A DNA stretch of 64,000 nt from assembly GCA_047967505.1 (NCBI GenBank), contig CM106539.1; one strand, 5' to 3'. Source of the DNA: Dipteris shenzhenensis. Its lineage: Eukaryota > Polypodiophyta > Polypodiopsida > Gleicheniales. The notes below the pieces were generated by a model. The model saw only the letters and a list, made by a program, of their open reading frames with translations. It was not told the DNA's origin and did no database searches. Positions 11,401 to 64,000 of the stretch are shown in pieces (the first letter of the stretch is position 1; each line of letters starts with the position of its first letter). The translations under genes were made by a program, and so were the position numbers.

Positions 11401-12354
11401 ACCACACACATTGACCACTGCCAACGCTCTATCATAGGCTTCATGCCACCGCAGCCTCATACACCACCGGGCTGCTCCTTGGGCCTGACCAGCTCCCAGA
11501 TGATCAGCGCAGTGCTGCCACACCACAGCTTCCGTCGTCTCTTCCAGCTCAGACATTGCTATGTATTTGTGTTTCTATGACTATGTTGTATTTGTCTTGG
11601 GTACCGATCACAGTAGCCTGTAGGCGAGGAGTTTCAAAACGCCAAGTTTCGAAATGCGTTTCGGAGTTTTGAAAACGTTTCAGGGTAAATCCGAAACGTC
11701 TGTAAAAACGTTTCGTGCATAATAGGGTATTTCAATAAATAAATAAATAAAAAAAAATATATATATATATATTTCCAAAAATATTATAACGGTTTAGATT
11801 ATTACCACTATGCAGTCCAATACTTTAAAAAAAACTCATGAAACATAGTGCACAGACATTTGATATGTCACTTAGAACTTGAAATCAGATGCTTGAAACA
11901 TATTACTAATTTCTAAATCAGAACATTAACAACACATCATTGTAGATTCAAGCATCAATGGTCATATTACAGAATTGAAAAAGATACATGGAATCATGAA
12001 TCATGAATCATGATTTATGTCCGCGCTGCACCTGGACGGGCTAAAGGCAAATGTACAGGCTGAAGGTCGATTTCAGCATATGGGCGAGCCTCGACGTACG
12101 GCAGCAAAAATGCAATGTGACACCAGACTTCCCAAAACTGGGGCAAATTGGGTTTTTTTTGAACATTGGGGGTTTTTTGGGAGCCCAAAAACACATGTTT
12201 CAATACTGAAATGTTTCTGAAATGTTTTGTATGTTTTGGGCCTACTATGGTACCGATGCCCGCTTAGAGGCTCCACCTTTTAATTAATTGGTTCTAGTCT
12301 CATCATATTGCCCTTCGGTCTTTCAAAGACTCCTAATAAACTTTCTTTCTTTCT
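11401..12354 (+). mobile_element. LINE F, 3' end, split by a hAT-like insertion
   Basis: The plus-strand sequence catgccaccgcagcctcata, then tatgtatttgtg (about 11553), and after the insertion gatgcccgcttagaggctcc, ggtctttcaaagactcc, AATAAA (12335-12340) and (CTTT)n (12341-12354). It matches the 3' end of LINE E (33700-33945) in order and orientation. Only the last few hundred bases of the element are present. Confidence 0.8.
11609..12249. mobile_element. 641-bp non-autonomous hAT-like DNA transposon
   Basis: The insertion is flanked by a perfect 8-bp target duplication GTACCGAT (11601-11608 and 12250-12257). It begins CACAGTAGCC and its right end, read in reverse complement, begins CATAGTAGGCC, giving short terminal inverted repeats with one or two mismatches. 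Removing it restores the LINE F 3' UTR found uninterrupted in LINE E. It contains an (AT)n tract and repeated gaaacgttt-type words but no transposase frame, so it would need a transposase in trans. An 8-bp duplication and CA..AG ends fit the hAT superfamily. Confidence 0.8.
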
Positions 12355-13245
12355 CACCACTTCTTGGTAATTACGCTTGTAGATTCAACAAGCCTTGAAG
12401 GAATACAATGCTTTGAGGTGATTGTGTATGAGCAGCTGAAATTCTTGTTTTCTCTTGTGTTCAGCATCATGGACGTTGACTTTTCCATGCTTGTCATAAG
12501 GCAATATTTTAGGCATATGGTGAGATGGATGTAGTCTTTGGCACTACAAAATATCTTCAAAAGCATCCTCCATTTCTTTGACAGCATTCAGAACTGTGAG
12601 AGACAGCAGGAAGGAGAGTAGGGGCAGCAAGGAAGAGCAAGTAGGGAGAGGGAAAGCAGGAAGAAGAGTAGGGAGCAGCAAGGAAGGGCAAGTAGTGAGA
12701 GGGGAAGCAGGAGAGCAGCAAGTAGGGAGAGGGGAATCAGGAGGGAGCACTGATACAAATGATATTTTGTTATAGTCTTCTGTTTGAAGCAAGAAGGAGA
12801 GGAGAGGAAGCAAGGAAAAGGCGAGTATCGAGAGTGGGAAGCAAGAGGGAGCACTCGTTCAAGTATAATTTGTTCGGTTGTTACTTCAAATGCATGTGCC
12901 AAATAAGATAGCTTCATTGCGTATTCTCTGAGTTTTTGTACCTGAGTATGCTATAGTGTTGCACATATTTTTTAAATTAGCTTTGTGTCTTAGTTCCAAG
13001 CATTCGTGGCAAAGCTTGCTTGCTCCTCTTGAGAAACGATAGATACTAAGCATGCTGGTTCACATAGTTGAAGTATTTATGCATACAACTAGCAGCTATG
13101 GTTAAGGCCTAATGTGAGTTGGCGAGAATTTCTAAGGTGGAGTTGTGAAATCAAGACTAACACACATCAAGTTTGTATTATGAATAGTAGTGTTTTTTTA
13201 AAACGCTCTTTTTCTCTCTGATTCGCTTTCATTTTTATGTAACAG
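12355..13245. other. intronic DNA upstream of the first visible exon
   Basis: No gene found. AG-rich tandem-like words (gggaagcaggaag, gggagcagcaagg) lie at about 12600-12850. The last 60 bases are pyrimidine-rich and end in the acceptor AACAG at 13241-13245. Confidence 0.55.
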
Positions 13246-59484
<46,239 letters not shown>

Positions 59485-62068
59485 TACAAGGGGTTTTAAT
59501 CGTCCCATTCTTCATTTCCTTTATTGTGGCCTTCCATGTATAGCCATAAAAAATGTTAACATTTGTAGTGTAACCCTACTTATAGGTTGACAACAACTCT
59601 AAAGGATGAAGTCCTCGAAATTGGAGCATGATGGCCCAAAGTTATGGAATGGTTGGTATCATAGGACATCTATCCTCAAGATGCTCTTGCTAATAGTGTG
59701 CTCATATTTGTCAAAAAAGGTCATCATGGTTAACAAGCTTTATGATTAATGGCTCAAATATATTGCAAATATGCACCATTTTCAAAATCATAAAGCCTAA
59801 AGAGCTTACAAACCTTTCTTGGATGCAAGATTTTAAAGCATAATGACTAAGGATCCAATTACAATATGTAGCAAAGAACAATCTTTCAATATTTAGGGAT
59901 TTGCAACATTTGTAGCATTTGCAGCTAACAATAGACATAACTTGAGAAGATGAAAGAAACTTAAAAAGACTCTGCTGAGAATGCAAAGTAGGACCAAATA
60001 CTAGAAGTATATTGAAGGACTTCCCTTAAAGGGAGGGGCTCAATGCACATACATTTGTGCTCTCAAGTCAATTATTGTCATCTTTCATTGATAACTTAGC
60101 ACGTGCCTATTAGTTCTTGTTCGAGAGACTCCCTAAGCAATCAGCTTGGTTCTTTAGAAACAGGTTGGTCTTCTTGCAGCTAGTTGTTTCTGATTTTGTT
60201 TCTCATGGTTAGCACCTTAGGGATAGCGGGCTTGTATGGTTGCTTTTCTCAAGCATTAATAGAAGTTTCCTTTCTTTGTTTTTTTAATTTAAAAAACTTA
60301 GTACATGTCTTTGATGTCATATTTATGAATAAAATTTGATTCATTGGTAGTTCTTGATGGCTCTTATAATTATTTTGTGTTGAAATTTTAAAGGCCTAGT
60401 TTTGCATTGAAAAGGCTAATAAGAATAGCAGTGAGCAGCTCAAGGATTCAAAAGCTCTTCTTAGGTAATGGCCTCTATGAACTTGTTAAATATTGTATGA
60501 AATCTCAAAAGTAAAGCAATTCAAAAACATATGGTAAATGACATTACTTGGAGTTTGCACACTCATTTGAGTGTAAATTATCTCTTATATGCACATGATA
60601 TAGGGGGGATACCTAGAGGATGGCTTTAAAATAAATAAACAAAAATTTGGCTTTAATAAACCAAGTAATAAGAGGGGTCTTCTATCTATTAAAGGATACT
60701 TTTGGCAAACATGGTCCAATCTACAGAAGGTGAGAAAGTTTGAAATTCTTTTACACTTACTCTTACTCAAATATTTTGTGTAAAGCTTGAGAGCATATTT
60801 GATAATAAATAGTTAAACATTCCCTAGAAAAGATCTTGGTATGTGTACCCTCGCACAAAATATCTCACAAAAATAAGTTGTGGAAACAATTGGAGAAAAA
60901 ACACACATTAATATGTGTTTGCAAACAAGAAAGGTTTAGAGTGGTTATTTAAGCTAAATGAGATGAATTGTATTTACTTGATTTTTATTGGAGGTACAAT
61001 TAAAAATTGTTTAGAATGGTGAACATTTCAAAGAACTTTTTTTCCTTTTCAGTAATAGTCATATATCATTTTTTGTAGAATAAAAAATGAAAGAGCTAGC
61101 ATAGTTCTTATAAACATGGCTTTGCATTCGATGTTAAAGAAAGAGATTCCACATTTTTCAATGTGTAATCAGAGAATTAAATTGGGTGGCTTGTCATACT
61201 CTAGATTCCAAAATAAGAAGACAATGTCCTAAATTGGGCTTTTCAAAGTGTAGCATATCCATTATGGCCAAAGCTAAAAATTAGGTATAAATTTTATTTT
61301 GTGAAAATGTTGGAATTTTCATTGAGCATGTTTTAGTAGACAAAAAAATCCTCAAGGTTCTAATTGGGTGTCAACATGGTCCCAATATTTAGTACTATTG
61401 CTAATTCTCTCTATTTAAAAAAAAACACATGCCAAAAACAAATGATTGCCCTTGAAAAAATAGGTTGCAACGCACCCCTAAGAGAGATTCATTATAGAGC
61501 AAATGGAAAAGTTTACTTTTAATTCCTATGACAAGAATACATATTGCAAAGCTCTTTGAAAAATTGAAGATATACTAAATGAGATGTGAGTCGACGGTGG
61601 CCACATTCAAATCAAGATTGATAAAAAGCTATTGGGAAACCAAATTGATCTTCCAACAAAAATCTATGTAAGACTAGAAGAAATATGCCATGCCTAGACA
61701 ATAGGTAGAGTAGCATAAGATCATGGAAAAGTATGGATTATACTTGATAAGCTTATGACTTTGATAAGGGACAAGATCTCAAATAGAGATTACAACATGT
61801 ATTTCTTTCTTTCTTTTAAATGAAACCTCTAAAAGTCTTATTAAAGCTTGAGGGAAGCTTCATTTCACACGCTACATCAAATTGTCGATACTTAATAAAA
61901 GAAAATGGAAGTTTTTCTATGGAGAATATTGAAGGACAGGGAAAACAATTTTGGGAGGCATTGGAACAAAGACATGGAGTGGAAAAGGAGGGTGCAATTC
62001 ATTCAAGGAGGTATTTTCAGGGTTTTATAGAACATGCCATAGGCACTTCAGGTTGGGGTAAAGGGCAG
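59485..62068. other. NAOD 3' flank and unassigned AT-rich DNA
   Basis: The first few hundred bases after the stop should hold the 3' UTR; the only AATAAA-like word close by is cataaaaaat (about 59543), so the poly(A) site is not fixed. A LINE-like 3' end is possible at 60222-60290 (ttaatagaagtttcctttc). The rest is AT-rich with no recognised gene. Confidence 0.45.
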
Positions 62069-62199
62069 TGTGCCCACCCACTTGTACAGTGCCCATGTAT
62101 ACTCATATATATATGAAAGAGGAATAAGCTGGAGTAGCTTTTGCTCCACTACTTTTGGTGTCTCCTTATCCCTTTGTGTGTGCTCTCCTCTCCCACAAC
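62069..62199 (+). repeat. putative short LTR before an iMet primer-binding site
   Basis: TGTGCCCACCC starts it and CCCACA/AC ends it directly before the primer-binding site; a catatatatatg TATA-like word is at about 62104. About 130 bp is short for an LTR, so the true start may be further left. No partner LTR is in the window. Confidence 0.45.
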
Positions 62200-62211
62200 T
62201 GGTATCAGAGC
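62200..62211 (+). other. primer-binding site, tRNA-iMet type
   Basis: TGGTATCAGAGC, identical to the sites at 4877 and 46665 (minus), again next to an LTR-like end. Confidence 0.85.
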
Positions 62212-64000
62212 CCATGGCGTTCGATCTACGAGGAGCTCGGTGAGAGGAGAACGGGCACTGCTTCGAGAGATCTACCAGGAGCTTTGGAGAGCTCGATTCT
62301 CTCATTCACGGAGAGATTTTGGGTAGACATCATCCAGATCTGTTTGCTCTACAATGCAGCTGCAAGAATCACTTTGGGTTATCTTCCAACGCTCCAGTGC
62401 TCCAGCAACCTGCAGAACCCATCAATGGGCATTGTTGGCTGGACGATAGAGCTTCGAAACTCAGAGGCAACTTGGCTCGTGAGCACTATCTTTGTTGATG
62501 TGCTGCTACTACACAGGAGCTCAGAGCTGTGGTCATTGGTGGCAACGTAGTTTTTGTTTTGTAGGCTGTTGCCTTTGCTGTAGAGAGAAGAAAAAGCTCA
62601 AGGGAGCTTCTATAGTGTGGAAAAGGGCTCTTCTCTTTATGAAAGGGCTAAATCTAGTCACTTTACTAGTTTTGGAGTAAAGAAGCTTCTTACAGAAAGC
62701 TATAAAGTGTGTCGTGGAGGTAATGGGAGCTCACTGTGAGCTCATGTGTGATTGCAAGCAACAGTTTTTTACCAGGATCTACTCTTTGGCAAAGGCTATT
62801 GAGGCCATAAGCCTCAAACTTGAGCAAGAGGGAGGAAATCAAGCGTCTGTGCTAGGCGCCTTTGTTGGGTAAAAGAGAGTCAGTTTTGCTTGTTGCAGTT
62901 CGCACAGTCCTCCGATTGCGATTCCGTCAAGGCCAAGCTTCCTCAAAAAATTACAATTGTGCTACGTATCACCTCACATCGAGGTTTCCTCCCAGCAAAT
63001 TTGGGTCTTATTTTGGCGCCATAGCCATTCTTGGCACTTGCAGGTTCCAGTCTTGGCAAAGTTCTTTGCCATTGTCTCTAGCTCATCTGCGAGCTGTTGG
63101 GGAGCCTCTGGATTGCATGTTTGATGCAGTTGTATGCCTGGGAGATAGCCGGTGTTGCATTTGAGGTCTTGGAGCTGAGCATTGGCTGATTTTGGTCTCT
63201 TTGCGGGACATTTTGCAGAAGTACGCCTTGTGGACATTGTGTGGGATATGTGCTTGTGCACTATGCAGCTTCTTTCGGTTGCAGTTGAGCTAGCTTGTGT
63301 TTTCCCGTGCATTTGGGTCCTGTTGGACATAATTTGGTTACATCTTGTCCGTGCTGGGCATTAGACAGCGTTAGTTTCTTTTAGTTGGTTTTGGCTTGGC
63401 TCGGGGACAGGTGTAGGTCTCCCCGAGTGACAGTAGGCTAACAGAGACTTAGGTTAGGAGTTCTCTTGTCAGAGGCCATTGCAAATACTTTTGTCGACTA
63501 GTGACACATGCTTTGACAGTGGTACATGCCTGGTTGAGATGCATTGACAGTTCGTTGGATGCATGGTTATTTGCCTATGTTAAATACATACGGTGGTACA
63601 CTGATGTATTGAGATCCTGTCAGATTAGCATTGTTTGGAGCTGTTTTAGGGCTGGTTTGTCAGCATTTTGGGGCTGATTTGTTACCATATTCGAGGCTGA
63701 TTTTATGGCATTGTGTTTGCCATTGGTCAGGACATTACAATTGCTTATGTTGCTGTTTTTTATGACAAAACATTCATTTTCAGGACTGAATATCTCTTTC
63801 CTAGTGTGGAATTGCACTTTGTGCCGAACTGGAAAGTTGTAGTTCACAGAACATACTACAACTTTGCTTTTGGAAGCAAGTTGATCCTATATAAGCTGCA
63901 GGAGTTACAGCCTCTGCAAAACCACAAAAAGTTGCAGTCTACTATCTATTTGTGACCAATGTGCAGGAAGCTGTTTTTCAGGTGAGAATATCTGAGAATC
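62212..64000. other. probable retroelement interior, not assignable
   Basis: No gag or pol motif could be recognised after the primer-binding site on any frame. Near 63630-63700 the word ggctgatttgt and relatives recur. It may be a degenerate Copia leader or the body of a short non-coding LTR element. Confidence 0.35.

Noticed and set aside
12462-12522. Possible upstream deacetylase exon (frame reading IMDVDFSMLVIRQYF after TTCAG and before GTGAGA)
   Set aside because: Resembles the family's VDMLVKDKLL stretch only in a few residues, and the splice phase does not fit the next exon, which needs two bases from its predecessor.

Overview
The window is nuclear DNA of a land plant with a large, repeat-swollen genome. 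The evidence is a spliced plant-type gene with GT-AG introns up to 15.8 kb, plant-type Copia, Gypsy, hAT and LINE remnants, initiator-Met primer-binding sites and long microsatellites. A fern or another large-genome non-flowering lineage is a guess; the sequence alone does not fix the species.

The only host gene I can support is on the + strand. It is the 3' part of a plant N-acetylornithine deacetylase gene (M20 metallopeptidase family, arginine/ornithine pathway). Eight exons lie at 13246-13354, 22989-23127, 24128-24185, 24371-24388 (an 18-nt micro-exon), 39805-39927, 55722-55878, 59225-59258 and 59381-59484 (stop 59482-59484). Splice phases match at every junction. Together they give 742 coding nt (246 residues) spread over 46.2 kb. 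The 5' exons are not seen and probably lie upstream of base 1.

Everything else is mobile-element debris and simple repeats. Upstream of the first visible exon (1-13 kb) are a Copia RT/RNase H remnant, a DUF659 hAT-like transposase remnant, a Copia 5' LTR with primer-binding site and gag, a long minus-strand LINE (A), a second minus LINE piece (B), and a plus LINE 3' end (F) carrying a 641-bp non-autonomous hAT-like insertion. Intron 1 (13.4-23.0 kb) holds TATG/AT/GT microsatellite blocks, two LINE copies of a different family (G1, G2) and a 294-bp-arm inverted repeat. Intron 4 (24.4-39.8 kb) holds LINE C, a Gypsy/LINE chimera between direct repeats, LINE G3, LINE E, LINE J and a Gypsy RT remnant. 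Intron 5 (39.9-55.7 kb) holds Copia H (with LINE I nested in its gag) and LINE D. Intron 6 holds LINE M split by a solo LTR. Past the gene are unassigned AT-rich DNA and, near 62.2 kb, one more LTR/primer-binding site.

No element seen here is intact. The observations I would follow first are: clusters of GTAC cores, including the SBP/SPL nonamer TCCGTACAA, in the leaders of two unrelated retroelement types; a LINE RT segment fused in frame to a Gypsy integrase region between LTR-like repeats; a conserved LINE 3' end of hairpin, AATAAA and (CTTT)n; decay of element ORFs through TAG stops at CHG sites; and the host gene spanning all of this. I found no tRNA, rRNA, CRISPR array or prokaryote-type operon.
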